A stretch of 64,000 nucleotides of DNA from Lysobacter capsici (GCF_018732085.1 NZ_CP076103.1:620001-684000), one strand, 5' to 3'; counted from the first letter of the stretch, positions 11,942-20,489 are shown. A program made the numbers and translations. Notes: generated by a model from the sequence alone, not told the origin.

Positions 11942-12085
11942 ATGTATTCCTCCGAAGCGAAAATCCCGCCAGCAAACTTAAGCCGCAGCAAAGACAAACT
12001 CATAAGTCTTCCTCCGAAGCGAAAATCCGATCACTCAAGCCGCAGCAAAGACAAGCTCATGGGTATTCCCACGAAGCGAAAACCC
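11916..12085 (-). repeat. Three tandem copies of the DUF1761 translation start
   Basis: Copies at 11916-11967, 11978-12028 and 12035-12085 each contain, on the minus strand, TTTTCGCTTCGGAGGAA, an ATG, and the codons for M-S-L-S-L-L-(Q/R)-L. The start codons are at 11941, 12003 and 12060. The Shine-Dalgarno is intact in the first two and altered (GTGGGAA) in the outermost. The rest of 12086-12456 shows no gene. Confidence 0.9.
11938..12003 (-). CDS. Possible 21-codon leader peptide
   Basis: The second copy of the start module opens a 21-codon frame (MSLSLLRLKFAGG and onward) with a GGAGGAAG ribosome binding site. It ends with a TGA that overlaps the DUF1761 ATG as ATGA. The outermost copy opens a ten-codon frame (12060 to 12031). 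Both may just be by-products of the duplication, or may couple translation into the membrane protein. Confidence 0.3.
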   Translation of the reverse strand: MSLSLLRLKFAGGIFASEEYI

Positions 12086-12456
12086 ATCAGCACCCTCCCA
12101 TCCGATTCATACCCATGCTGCCGCCATCGTCGCGACCGACGACAACACGCATCGCCCGAAACAGCCGCGAATCACATACAGGCCGCCGGCCAGAGCCGGC
12201 CGATGGCGACAGGATACGCCGCCAATCACGCCTCAGGCATAAGCACGGCGTGGCGGATCGATCCACGCCGCGGGCGGAAGCAGCCTTGACCATCGCACCC
12301 ACAGCCGCCGCCACTACGCCCGTAGAGGAAAAGGGACCAGCAAGGTCCGGCCCGACCACATCCCCGCGAGGCGCATCGCTGCGATTGACAGCCTTTCGCA
12401 GCCCCGCCCACACTCCAGGCCACTCGCCGCGCTACGGCGCATCGCAGCCATCGCCC

Positions 12457-12879
12457 ATGGATCGGAACGAACTGGCCAGACGCCTCGCCGAAGAGGGATG
12501 TAATCCCGCCAACTACACGATCGGCCGCGGCGGATCCGACGCGTTTTGCCTGCATCAAACCGACGGCCTGTGGACGGTGTTCTACACCGAACGCGGCCTC
12601 GATTCGCCGCCGGTATTCGAAAGCGCCGATGAGGAGGAGGCGTGCCGGTTCTGCCTGGACAAGATCCTGAGCATGCGGCACGACCACTGCGTGGGCATCT
12701 TTCGCTCGCAACGCAAGGCGCGCGCACTCGCCGCGCGCCTGGAGCACAATCGCGTGGAGGCATGGCGGGACGAGATTTTGTATTCGGCGCCGGACGACCT
12801 GCGATATCGGGTGTTCGTCACCGGCAAGGCGGTGTTCGAAGCGCGCGCGCTGCTCGGCGAATTGCCGCTGGGGGATTGA
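12457..12879 (+). CDS. Small soluble protein, Imm59-like (tentative)
   Basis: A 140-residue protein. Its first half (ELARRLAEEGCNPANYTIGRGG, then DAFCLHQTDGLWTVFYTERG, then a Glu/Asp-rich EEEACRFCLDKIL) resembles, from memory, small polymorphic-toxin immunity proteins of the Imm59 type. The second half (GIFRSQRKARALAARLEHN...LYSAPDDLRYRVFVTGKA) looks like an SPOR-like or ferredoxin-like add-on. The ATG at 12457 was chosen because similarity-like structure begins there; upstream codons look non-coding. No toxin gene is adjacent. Confidence 0.6.
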   Translation: MDRNELARRLAEEGCNPANYTIGRGGSDAFCLHQTDGLWTVFYTERGLDSPPVFESADEEEACRFCLDKILSMRHDHCVGIFRSQRKARALAARLEHNRVEAWRDEILYSAPDDLRYRVFVTGKAVFEARALLGELPLGD

Positions 12880-12996
12880 GATCGGCTGCGTCCTAAAAGG
12901 GCATTCGACAGCGCGGCGGCCGCTCGCCGCTCAACGCGATCATCCATTTCGCCGAAGCCGCCATTCGGCTCGGTTCGCTCCAGACATCAGGCCGCA

Positions 12997-13368
12997 ATGA
13001 AAAAATACGCATACGCCATCATCATCCGACTGCTCTTGTTCATCACGCCGCTGTATCTGCTGAACCTGTTCGCGCTCAACGCATTCGAACAGGCGAGCCG
13101 ACAGGAGCATCACGGCGATACCGGGCTCGGTATCGCCATCGTGCTGGGCTTCGTGTCGCTGATGATGTTGATCGGGTTCTTCATCGACTTCATCGTCCAG
13201 GTCAAAAGGAAATGGCCGGCCGGGTATCTGACCGACGCGATCATCCTGTTGGCCTTGTTGATGCCGTTCGGTTGGTTCGCGTGCAATTGGTATGGGTTGA
13301 ACGAGAACCTCGCGTGCAAGCTGCCGCTCGCCGGGTTCGGCAGCTTTCTGGAATGGATGAACCTGTGA
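12997..13368 (+). CDS. Small membrane protein of unknown function
   Basis: A 123-residue protein with three hydrophobic segments: an N-terminal helix (AIIIRLLLFITPLYLLNLFA), a central one (GLGIAIVLGFVSLMMLIGFFIDFIV) and a third (DAIILLALLMPFGWFACNWYG). It begins MKKYAY, a typical basic membrane-protein start. Codon use is slightly less GC-rich than its neighbours. It sits in a row of four small genes with no recognised function. Confidence 0.65.
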   Translation: MKKYAYAIIIRLLLFITPLYLLNLFALNAFEQASRQEHHGDTGLGIAIVLGFVSLMMLIGFFIDFIVQVKRKWPAGYLTDAIILLALLMPFGWFACNWYGLNENLACKLPLAGFGSFLEWMNL

Positions 13369-13428
13369 AGCGGCGCGCTGTGTCCAAGCCGAACCGCTGC
13401 GCCACGCGGCTCGTTGGCGGACGCTGAC

Positions 13429-13779
13429 ATGCGCATGAGCCCACCGGCCATCGAGCATCTGACGGCGACGCCAGGCGAGGACGTCCTGGAGTTTTCGGTT
13501 TCCGCCGGCGCCGGACAGGAAACCTTCCTGTCGCTGCTGACCTGGCTGCCCGAAGCTTGCGAGCTGCGCTTCTACGATCGGTTCTACCCGAGCGTCAGCG
13601 ATCCGGGCGCCTACGTCAGCGTGCGGCGCGAGGGCCGCGGGTTCGTACACCAGCTGGCCAACCACGGCTGGTCGAGCGGCTGGTCGCAGCAAAGTCCGGA
13701 GCTGTTGGCGGCCTGGATGGGGCTGCAGAATCTCGCTGCGTTCTCGGTGCATGGTGCACGGGAAAACACAGGGACGTAG
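13429..13779 (+). CDS. Hypothetical protein, 116 aa
   Basis: A soluble, acidic protein. The ATG at 13429 has GGCGGA about eight bases upstream; a TTG at 13414 in the same frame is a less likely start. The sequence alternates short strands and helices (LEFSVSAGAGQETFLSLLTW, ELRFYDRFYPSV). No family recognised. It is in the same orientation as the two small genes before it and the one after it. Confidence 0.5.
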   Translation: MRMSPPAIEHLTATPGEDVLEFSVSAGAGQETFLSLLTWLPEACELRFYDRFYPSVSDPGAYVSVRREGRGFVHQLANHGWSSGWSQQSPELLAAWMGLQNLAAFSVHGARENTGT

Positions 13780-13847
13780 AGCAGATCCGAACGCCGTTGC
13801 GCGCCGAAAGCGGCGTGGGCCGGCTCGTTTCAGACGACAGGTGAAGC

Positions 13848-14132
13848 ATGCCGCAGTGGCAAAATCTCATCGACGCGATGGAACGCTACGACGACTGGAG
13901 CCGACCGTGGGCGTTCCACGACACGGTGGCATCCGACGCAGCGCTCGACGATGCCGATCGCCGCGAGTTGGCGAAGCTGTGGGCCGCGGTCTGCGAGTAT
14001 CGGCTGTGGGCATCGGGAAGCCTTGACGAGGCCACGGCCAGGGCGGAAATCGCCATCGCCTCGAGTGTGCCGTGGCTTTCCCCGCTTGCCTGCAGACACC
14101 TGGCCAACGCGGCGGCGTACCAATGGCGTTAG
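13848..14132 (+). CDS. Hypothetical protein, 94 aa
   Basis: A small, mostly helical protein beginning MPQWQNLIDAMERYDDW, rich in Trp and Ala, with an AGGTGA ribosome binding site before the ATG. No signal peptide or membrane segment. It closes the run of four small plus-strand genes (12457-14132) and is convergent with the amidohydrolase operon, separated by a strong hairpin. Confidence 0.55.
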   Translation: MPQWQNLIDAMERYDDWSRPWAFHDTVASDAALDDADRRELAKLWAAVCEYRLWASGSLDEATARAEIAIASSVPWLSPLACRHLANAAAYQWR

Positions 14133-14161
14133 CGATGGCCCGCCATTCGTACAGGCCGCGA

Positions 14162-14190
14162 TCCGGCCGGCGCGTTCGGCGCCGGCCGGA
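14162..14190. terminator. Hairpin between convergent genes, possible bidirectional terminator
   Basis: A perfect 12-bp stem (TCCGGCCGGCGC at 14162-14173 with its complement at 14179-14190) around a five-base loop. It sits between the convergent stops at 14132 and 14197. There is no T-run, so termination is inferred from position and stem strength only. Confidence 0.45.
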
Positions 14191-14196
14191 CCCGGC

Positions 14197-15498
14197 TCAA
14201 TTCCCCGACGGCGCCGAATACGCGCGCGGCAAGCCGTTGTCGGGACGCAGATAACGATCGCGCAATTCGGTCTGGCGGCTGCGCATTTCGATCGCGCGCC
14301 CGTCCATCCACACCTGCAGCGCGACGCTGCTGACATCGAGCGGGTCGGCGCTCCACAGCACCAGGTCGGCGCGCTTGCCCGGCGCGATCGAACCGACTTC
14401 GCCGGCCACGCCGAAAGCTTCGGCCGGCACCCGGGTCAACCCGGCGAGACCGGCGTCCCAGGGCAGGCCGGCGGCGACCGCGTTGCCGGCCAGTTGCCGC
14501 ACCTTGCGCGCGTTGTGCGAAGCGCCGCCTTCGCTGAAACCCACCGCGACCCCGGCCGCCTGCAGCCGCGCGGCGTTCTCCATGCTCGCGCCGACCTGGT
14601 CGAAATCGCTGGGCAGGTTGGACAGCGGATTGACGAACACCGGCACCTTGGCCGCCGCGAGTTGCGGCGCCAGACGCCAGGCCTCGCCGCCGCCGACGAT
14701 CGCGATGCGCAGCTGATGCTTCGCCGACCAGCGCAGCAGCTGGCGGATGTCGGCGGCGCGGTCGACGCCGAACACGATGCGGCCGCCGCCGCCGAAGTAT
14801 TTCTGCAAGGCCGCGCGCCCGGCCGGGGTCAGCAGCGCGGCGTGATTGTCCGGCGCAATGCGGCCGCGGCTTTCGTCGATCAGCTGATCCAGGATCATCC
14901 ACTGCGCCGCGCGCGAGCTGCCGCTCAGACCCAGCCCGTCCTTGCCCAGGCGCACGAACAGCACGCGCGGGCCGATCGGATCGGGACCGCCGTCGAGGCG
15001 TTCGATGCCGCCCTGGCCGGCGACGATCGAACCGCCGGTCGCGGTGCCGGCGCCGAGCAGGGTCCAGCCGATGCCTTCGATGCGCGCCACCGGGATCAGC
15101 ACCGAATCGGGGTTGTAGGCCAAGGTCACGTCGAACTCCGGCCGCACCGTCATTTCCTTGGTGTCGGCGCCGAGCGCGAGGGTTTCATCGACCGTGACCT
15201 TTTCGCCGGACACTTCCTCCAGGCCGATCTCGGTGATGCCGCCGAACAGGGTCGGGGTCAGCGGCCGGCCTTCGGCCTCGATCACCTTGACCCCGGCCGG
15301 CGCGCTCAGGCTTTTGCCGACCGCGCGCACCAGACCGTTGCCGACCAATACGTCGGCGCGTTCCAGCGTGCCTTGCGCGGTCGCGGTGTGGACCATGGCG
15401 TTGCGGATCAGGACGTTCTGCGCGGACGCGGCGAAGCTGGCGCCCAGCAACAACGCGGCGAACAGCGGCGCGCGCCGCAACACGGACACGCGGCTCAT
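14197..15498 (-). CDS. Exported amidohydrolase-like protein lacking the HxH metal motif
   Basis: A 433-residue protein with signal peptide (APLFAALLLGASFAASAQ) and an amidohydrolase composite fold: an N-terminal strand-rich part (NVLIRNAMVHTATAQGTLERADVL) and a C-terminal part with GEVGSIAPGKRADLVLWSADPL. Where active members have PGxxDxHxH, this protein reads PLTPTLFGGITEIGLEE, so the metal-binding HxH pair is missing. It overlaps the upstream amidohydrolase by ATGA and is co-translated with it. It may be a non-catalytic partner of that enzyme. Confidence 0.85.
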   Translation of the reverse strand: MSRVSVLRRAPLFAALLLGASFAASAQNVLIRNAMVHTATAQGTLERADVLVGNGLVRAVGKSLSAPAGVKVIEAEGRPLTPTLFGGITEIGLEEVSGEKVTVDETLALGADTKEMTVRPEFDVTLAYNPDSVLIPVARIEGIGWTLLGAGTATGGSIVAGQGGIERLDGGPDPIGPRVLFVRLGKDGLGLSGSSRAAQWMILDQLIDESRGRIAPDNHAALLTPAGRAALQKYFGGGGRIVFGVDRAADIRQLLRWSAKHQLRIAIVGGGEAWRLAPQLAAAKVPVFVNPLSNLPSDFDQVGASMENAARLQAAGVAVGFSEGGASHNARKVRQLAGNAVAAGLPWDAGLAGLTRVPAEAFGVAGEVGSIAPGKRADLVLWSADPLDVSSVALQVWMDGRAIEMRSRQTELRDRYLRPDNGLPRAYSAPSGN

Positions 15499-16952
15499 CG
15501 CACACCTCCGATAGTCGGAACCGTCTGCGCAGCCGGTTGGCCGAGCATGAAATCCGACTTGGGCTGACGCGAGGGATCGGCGCGGTCGTAGATGCGCGCG
15601 CCGTCGATGTAGACCTGCTCGGCCTTGGCGTAGACGCTGAAAGGATTGCCGTTCCACACCACCACGTCGGCCATCTTGCCCGGCTCCAGGGTGCCGGTGC
15701 GTTCGCCGATGCCCAGCGCCCTGGCCGGGTTCTGGGTCAGCCAGCGGATCGCGCGTTCGGGCGCGATGTCCATGCCGGCCAGGCGCGCATGCGCGATGAC
15801 CTTGGCCGCTTCCTGGTTGAGCCGCTGGATGCCTTCCTCGGAATCGGAATGCACGATCGCGCAGCTGTTGGCCGGGCGGTCGACGATGGCGATGTTTTCC
15901 TGGATGCCGTCGAAGGCTTCCATCTTGAAGCCCCACCAGTCGGCCCACAGCGCGCCGCATACGTTCTCGGCGGCGAGCCGGTCGGCGATCTTGTAGGCCT
16001 CCACGCCATGGTGGAAGGCGGCGACCTTGAAGCCGAATTCCTTGGCCAGGTCGAGCATCGTGGTCATCTCGTCGGCGCGGTAGCAGTGGATGTGGACGAG
16101 GATGTCGCCCTTGATCGCGCCGGCCAGGGTGTCGAGCTTGAGGTCGCGCTTGCCGCCGGTGTCCTTCTCGCTGTCGGCGCCATTGGCGGCGGTGGAGCTC
16201 TGCCACCAGCGCGACTTCTTCGGCGCGGCCGGCTTGGGCGTGGTCTTGCGCAGGTACTCGCTGGCGTCGATGAAGGCTGCGCGGTACCCGGCGACATTGC
16301 CCATGCGCGTACCCGGCGAGGTGTTGCGGCTGCCGTAGACGCGCTTGGGGTTTTCGCCGCAGGCCATCTTCAGGCCCCACGGCGCGCCGGGGAATTTCAT
16401 GCCCTGGTAGGTTGTCGACGGGACGTTCTTGAGGGTCACGCCGCGGCCGCCGATCAGGTTGGCCGAGCCGGGCAGGATCTGCAGCGAGGTGATGCCGCCG
16501 GCGAGCGCGGCCTCGAAGCCCGGGTCCTGCGGCCAGATCGAATGCTCGGCCCACACGTTCGGGGTGACCGGGCTGGTCATCTCGTTGCCGTCGCTGTGCG
16601 CGCTGACGCCGGGGCTGGGGTAGACGCCCAGGTGCGAATGGACATCGATGATGCCCGGGGTCACCCACTTGCCGGTCGCATCGACCCGGGTGGCGTCGGC
16701 CGGCGCGTCCAGCGCGGTGCCGACCGCGACCACCTTGCCGCCTTGCAGCAGCACGTCGGCGTTGTCCAGGCGCTGGCCGGTGCCGGTCAGTACGGTGGCG
16801 TGCTGCAGCAGCACCGGGCCTCCGGCGAGCGGCTTGTAGGTGCTCGGGTACGGGTCCTGGGTGTAGCGCGAAGGTGCGGGCGCGGGCGTGGCGGCCTGCA
16901 CGGCGCCGGCAAGCAGCGCCAGGCCGAAGCCGGCCAAGAGCGGTCGGAGCAT
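15495..16952 (-). CDS. Exported amidohydrolase (imidazolonepropionase-like)
   Basis: A 485-residue exported hydrolase with signal peptide LLAGFGLALLAGAVQAA. The metal motif is intact (IIDVHSHLGVY, H105/H107), followed by ITSLQILPGSANLIGG, an ILVHIHCYRADE metal-binding stretch, and a C-terminal GTLEPGKMADVVVWNG. The ATG at 16952 has GGGGA about eight bases upstream; a second ATG at 16964 is possible. It is the first gene of a two-gene operon. A role in cleaving amides or cyclic dipeptides in the periplasm is inferred from the family. Confidence 0.88.
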   Translation of the reverse strand: MLRPLLAGFGLALLAGAVQAATPAPAPSRYTQDPYPSTYKPLAGGPVLLQHATVLTGTGQRLDNADVLLQGGKVVAVGTALDAPADATRVDATGKWVTPGIIDVHSHLGVYPSPGVSAHSDGNEMTSPVTPNVWAEHSIWPQDPGFEAALAGGITSLQILPGSANLIGGRGVTLKNVPSTTYQGMKFPGAPWGLKMACGENPKRVYGSRNTSPGTRMGNVAGYRAAFIDASEYLRKTTPKPAAPKKSRWWQSSTAANGADSEKDTGGKRDLKLDTLAGAIKGDILVHIHCYRADEMTTMLDLAKEFGFKVAAFHHGVEAYKIADRLAAENVCGALWADWWGFKMEAFDGIQENIAIVDRPANSCAIVHSDSEEGIQRLNQEAAKVIAHARLAGMDIAPERAIRWLTQNPARALGIGERTGTLEPGKMADVVVWNGNPFSVYAKAEQVYIDGARIYDRADPSRQPKSDFMLGQPAAQTVPTIGGVR

Positions 16953-17115
16953 GGATGTCCCCATGGAAGGCGAGCGAAAGGCAAGCGGAAAGCGTGCGCA
17001 GGGCGGTTGGAGCCCAACTTTGGAACCGTAGCCGCCGCTTTCGCCGCTGCCAACCCTGACTAAGGTCATGGGCGGTGCGACAATGGCCGCACAACAACAA
17101 GAACAGGCGAAAAAC

Positions 17116-17892
17116 ATGAAAGACAAAGAACAGATCGTCGAAAACTGGCTGCCGCGCTATACCGGCGTGCCCCTGGACCAGTTCGGCCAGCACATCCTGC
17201 TGACCAATTTCGGCGGCTACCTCCATACCTTCTCGCGCCTGACCGGCGCGGAGATCGTCGGCCTGGACCGGCCGATGCCGAGCGCGACCTTCGACGGCAT
17301 CACCATGATCAACTTCGGCATGGGCAGCCCGAACGCGGCGACGATGATGGACCTGCTGTCGGCGATCATGCCGCAGGCGGTGCTGTTCCTGGGCAAGTGC
17401 GGCGGGCTCAAGCGCAAGAACGAACTGGGCGACCTGGTCCTGCCGATCGCGGCGATCCGCGGCGAAGGCACCTCCAACGACTACCTGCTGCCGGAAGTGC
17501 CGGCGTTGCCGGCCTTCGCGCTGCAGCGCGCGGTGTCGACCATGATCCGCGACCTGGGTCACGACTACTGGACCGGCACCGTCTACACCACCAACCGCCG
17601 CGTATGGGAACACGACGAAGCGTTCAAGGAACGACTGCGCGCGATGCGCTGCATGGCCATCGACATGGAAACCGCGACCGTGTTCGCCGCCGGCTTCGCC
17701 AACCGCATTCCGTGCGGCGCGCTGCTGCTGGTGTCGGACCAGCCGATGATTCCCGAGGGCGTCAAGACCGAGGCTTCGGATGCGAAGGTCAGCGCCAGCT
17801 TTGTCGATACGCATATCAATGTCGGCATCGAAGCGTTGAAGCTGATTCGTCGGCATGGCAAGTCGGTGCGGCATTTGCGCTTCGACGAGTAA
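17116..17892 (+). CDS. amn: AMP nucleosidase, short form
   Basis: A 258-residue nucleoside phosphorylase-fold enzyme that splits AMP into adenine and ribose 5-phosphate. Key features are FGMGSPNAATMMDLLSAI, the GKCGGLK loop, and the purine/ribose-binding MAIDMETATVFAAGF with LLVSDQPMIPEGVKT. It lacks the N-terminal domain of the 484-residue E. coli enzyme, as is usual for the xanthomonad and Bacteroidetes form. The start at 17116 follows AGGCGA; an in-frame ATG at 17083 and a start at 17068 are less likely. It is transcribed divergently from the amidohydrolase operon. Confidence 0.88.
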   Translation: MKDKEQIVENWLPRYTGVPLDQFGQHILLTNFGGYLHTFSRLTGAEIVGLDRPMPSATFDGITMINFGMGSPNAATMMDLLSAIMPQAVLFLGKCGGLKRKNELGDLVLPIAAIRGEGTSNDYLLPEVPALPAFALQRAVSTMIRDLGHDYWTGTVYTTNRRVWEHDEAFKERLRAMRCMAIDMETATVFAAGFANRIPCGALLLVSDQPMIPEGVKTEASDAKVSASFVDTHINVGIEALKLIRRHGKSVRHLRFDE

Positions 17893-17924
17893 GGAGCGTG
17901 CTGGGCATCCGTTTGATCTCGGCC

Positions 17925-18088
17925 CTCGCCCCGGCCCTCTCCCGCAAGCGGGAGAGGGAGGTTCGCAGCGCGGGCTGACTAACGACTGCCGCCCCGCAAA
18001 AAACCTCGTCAAACAAGCGGCAACGATCATTTCCCGCTCCGCTTCATAGCCCCTCTCCCGCTTGCGGGAGAGGGGTTGGGGTGAGGGC
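17925..18088. repeat. MITE-like inverted pair of CTCTCCCGC palindromes
   Basis: The left arm GGCCCTCTCCCGCAAGCGG...GAGAGGG and the right arm CCCTCTCCCGCTTGCGGG...GTTGGGGTGAGGGC are inverted to each other, about 165 bases end to end, and each arm is itself a perfect palindrome. It follows the amn stop directly and could terminate its transcript. No gene is visible in 17893-18271. Confidence 0.75.
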
Positions 18089-18168
18089 CCGAAGCACCGA
18101 CGCGGCCGCCTTGTCTCGCCGCCAATCCGCGCCCGCGACAGCCTGAATCGTTTACCCCCGTCACAAAG

Positions 18169-18194
18169 AAAATCCCTATATTTATAGGGGTTTT
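18169..18194. promoter_or_regulatory. AT-rich palindrome upstream of the LprI-like gene
   Basis: AAAATCCCTATA and its near-perfect complement TATAGGGGTTTT flank two bases. The AT-rich block stands out from the GC-rich surroundings and lies about 77 bases before the start at 18272. It could be an operator, or a small bidirectional terminator because it has an A-tract and a T-tract at its ends. Confidence 0.4.
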
Positions 18195-18271
18195 GCGACG
18201 CGCGACACGCGACATCGCACGGCCTGAGACCTTCGAAGACGACACTGTGGACCAAGGCCGGAGGACAGGTC

Positions 18272-18841
18272 ATGGAACAGCTAATCTTCACCGTCATCGG
18301 CGCCCTGCTCACGTGGGCGTTCTACTTCATCCAACGCATCGCCGAACGTCGCGGCACCGTCGACGCGATCGAGCGCGGCAAACAGTTGCTCGCGCTCAAG
18401 CAGGAACTCGACGGCGCGCACACCAGCGTCGAGGAATTGCGCCGATTCGAAAACCGCCTGATCGGCAAGGCCGAAACCGCCGCGCGCATCGCCGACAACT
18501 ACTTCGGCAAGGCCGAAGCGATCGCGCGCGACAGCGACGACGATGGAGTCAGCCAGGCCGACATGAGCCGGCACGCCATCGCCGAACTCGGACGCGAGGA
18601 AGTGCGTCTGGAAGGGCTGGTCGCGCATCTGCGCAAGCAGCTCGACGGCGACGGCCTGGCCGCGTTCGAACAGGCGCACCAAGCGTGGCTGGCGTTTCGC
18701 GAAGCGCATGCGCGTTTCGTCTCGCAGTCGTACTCGGCCGGCTCGATCCGCCCGCTGATCTATGCGGTGACCATGGAGAGCTTGACCGTGGCGTGGATCA
18801 ACGAGTTGGAGACGCAGTTGGGTGAGGATGAAGCGAGCTGA
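18272..18841 (+). CDS. Membrane-anchored LprI-like protein without cysteines
   Basis: A 189-residue protein. One N-terminal membrane helix (LIFTVIGALLTWAFYFIQRI) is followed by a charged coiled-coil-like region and a C-terminal domain with the lysozyme-inhibitor LprI (DUF1311) pattern: QAWLAFREAHARFVSQSY, GSIRPLIYAVTMESLTVAWINELE. In classical LprI the residues after R and near the end are paired cysteines; here they are Ala/Ser/Thr. The helix has no signal peptidase site, so the domain may face the cytoplasm, which would explain the lost disulfide. Confidence 0.7.
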   Translation: MEQLIFTVIGALLTWAFYFIQRIAERRGTVDAIERGKQLLALKQELDGAHTSVEELRRFENRLIGKAETAARIADNYFGKAEAIARDSDDDGVSQADMSRHAIAELGREEVRLEGLVAHLRKQLDGDGLAAFEQAHQAWLAFREAHARFVSQSYSAGSIRPLIYAVTMESLTVAWINELETQLGEDEAS

Positions 18842-18979
18842 TAAGGCGCTGCGATCGAAGCGTCGTGGCGTGCGGTGTCGCGTCATTCCATGTCACGCCA
18901 CTCACGTCATGCCATGCCATGTCGTATCGTGTCGTGTCGTGCCACGTGGTGCTGCGCCCTGACGCAAGCGCCGCCTTTG

Positions 18980-19176
18980 CTCGTCATCCCCGCGAAGGCG
19001 GGGATCCAGAGACTTTAGAACGATCCGTCAAGAACCTCATTCCCGCTGAGCGGGGCAAAGGCAAAGACTTCAGAACGCCCCCTCGAGAACGTCATTCCCG
19101 CGAACGCGGCAATCCAGTGACTTCAAACGTTCTCGCACGAAAGTCGCTGGATTGCCGCGTTCGCGGGAATGACGGT
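18980..19176. repeat. Cluster of ATTCCC-N8-GGGAAT-type palindromes
   Basis: One copy near 18981-19007 (CATCCCCGCGAAGGCGGGGAT), a degenerate one near 19040, and an inverted pair at about 19090-19175 whose arms read CGTCATTCCCGCGAACGC outward. The inverted pair encloses TTCAAACGTTCTCGCACGAA, as at 31397. No gene is seen in 18842-19539. Confidence 0.8.
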
Positions 19177-19266
19177 AGGACAGTTGTGGCAGGTCATGGA
19201 AATACTTAGGCGCCCAGGCGCCGTCCTTGAAAGTTAAGTGTCAGCCATCGCGGGCCTTAATTCCGA

Positions 19267-19353
19267 CTGTAGGAGCGGCGCGAGCCGCGACCGCGAAACC
19301 ACGCTTGCGTCGTAATCGTGATGTCGCGGTCGCGGCTCGCGCCGCTCCTACAG
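19267..19353. repeat. REP pair, GTAG family
   Basis: Two inverted copies of GTAGGAGCGGCGCGAGCCGC separated by about 30 bases of partly palindromic sequence. Confidence 0.85.
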
Positions 19354-19539
19354 TCGATGGTCGATGCAACGCCTCCACATGGGGGGCCGCTTCCGTGAAA
19401 GAGGCCGATAACGCCAGTCCGTCATTCGCCGAGCCGACATCGTGCGTTGCGTCAGTGCGCGGTCGGTTAGGTTGAACCGGTCGTGCCTCATCACCGATTG
19501 TTTGCTAGGGTTTGTTCATCACCTCCCGCGAGCCCCCGC

Positions 19540-20097
19540 ATGCCCGTCACCGCCCAAGAAGTCGTCGTGTTCTGGCGCAACGCCGGCCCCGCCCGATGGT
19601 TCGACCGCAGCGATCATTTCGACCAGCAATGCCGCGGCGGCTTTCTCGAAGCGCACCATGCGGCCGCGCGCCGCGAACACGACGACTGGGTCGAACGCGA
19701 CGCCGAATCGGCGTTGGCGCTGCTGATCCTGCTCGACCAGATCCCGCGCAACGTGTTCCGCGACAGCGCGCATTCCTACGCGACCGATCCGCTGGCGCGG
19801 CACTATGCGCGGCGCGCGCTGGAACTCGGTCACGATCAACGCATCGAGCCGGCGCTGCGCGCGTTTTTCTATCTGCCGTTCGAACATTCCGAAGCCATCG
19901 ACGATCAGCGTCGATCGGTCGAGCTGCACCGCGCCCTGCCGGCGAACGACGACGGCACCGATGTCGCGCAATGGGCGGTCAAGCATCTGCAGATCATCGA
20001 GCGCTTCGGGCGCTTCCCGCATCGCAATGCGGCGCTGGGGCGACAGACCACAGCCGAGGAGCAGGCCTATCTCGACGATGGCGGCTTCAAGGGCTGA
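19540..20097 (+). CDS. DUF924 family protein
   Basis: A 185-residue soluble, helical TPR-like protein of the DUF924 family. It shows the family pattern: V-V-F-W near the start, RWFDRSDHFDQQCR, the conserved ALLILLDQIPRNVFRDSAHSYATDP, then FFYLPFEHSE and HLQIIERFGRFPHRNAALGR. The ATG at 19540 gives the standard N-terminus; a longer frame starting at 19483 adds residues without family likeness. Function is not established for the family. Confidence 0.9.
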   Translation: MPVTAQEVVVFWRNAGPARWFDRSDHFDQQCRGGFLEAHHAAARREHDDWVERDAESALALLILLDQIPRNVFRDSAHSYATDPLARHYARRALELGHDQRIEPALRAFFYLPFEHSEAIDDQRRSVELHRALPANDDGTDVAQWAVKHLQIIERFGRFPHRNAALGRQTTAEEQAYLDDGGFKG

Positions 20098-20136
20098 GCG
20101 ACGCAGCCGGCGATTCGCGCAATTGCATCGAGGCCC

Positions 20137-20390
20137 CTGTAGGAGCGGCGCGAGCCGCGACCGCGACATATCGACCGTTACGGAAGGCCGCAACAAGCCT
20201 GTAACACATCAAACGCCGCGCTTGCGCCGACATGCGCGATTCGCGGTCGCGGCTTGCGCCGCTCCTGCCGGGGGCTGTCGAGGATTCGTGGTGACGGTAG
20301 GCTAAGGCTGCACCATGCCTGTTGCGGCTCATAAGCCGCGCTTGCGCCGTCATGCGTGTGCCGCGGTCGCGGCTCGCGCTGCTCCTGCAG
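20137..20390. repeat. Three GTAG-family REP copies
   Basis: One forward copy at 20137-20166 and two inverted copies at about 20241-20268 and 20361-20390. The last two share a flanking AAGCCGCGCTTGCGCC sequence, so the segment seems to have duplicated by about 120 bases. No gene in 20098-20489. Confidence 0.8.
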
Positions 20391-20429
20391 AGCGCTATCG
20401 AAGATTCGCGGCGCGTGTCGAATGACGCG

Positions 20430-20467
20430 GAAACAAAAACGGCCGCGATACCAGGCATCGCGGCCGT
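20430..20467 (-). terminator. Intrinsic terminator of the glutaredoxin-rhodanese gene
   Basis: On the minus strand an 11-bp perfect stem (ACGGCCGCGAT with its complement) around a seven-base loop is followed by TTTTTGTTT. It starts 22 bases after the stop codon at 20490. This is the clearest rho-independent terminator in the window. Confidence 0.85.
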
Positions 20468-20489
20468 CGTTCAACCCATTCGCGGCGAA

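Noticed and set aside
14197..18312. 1371-codon minus-strand frame
   Set aside because: It fuses the 433-residue amidohydrolase to the antisense of amn and to shadow frames. The real start at 15498 is fixed by signal peptide and ATGA overlap.
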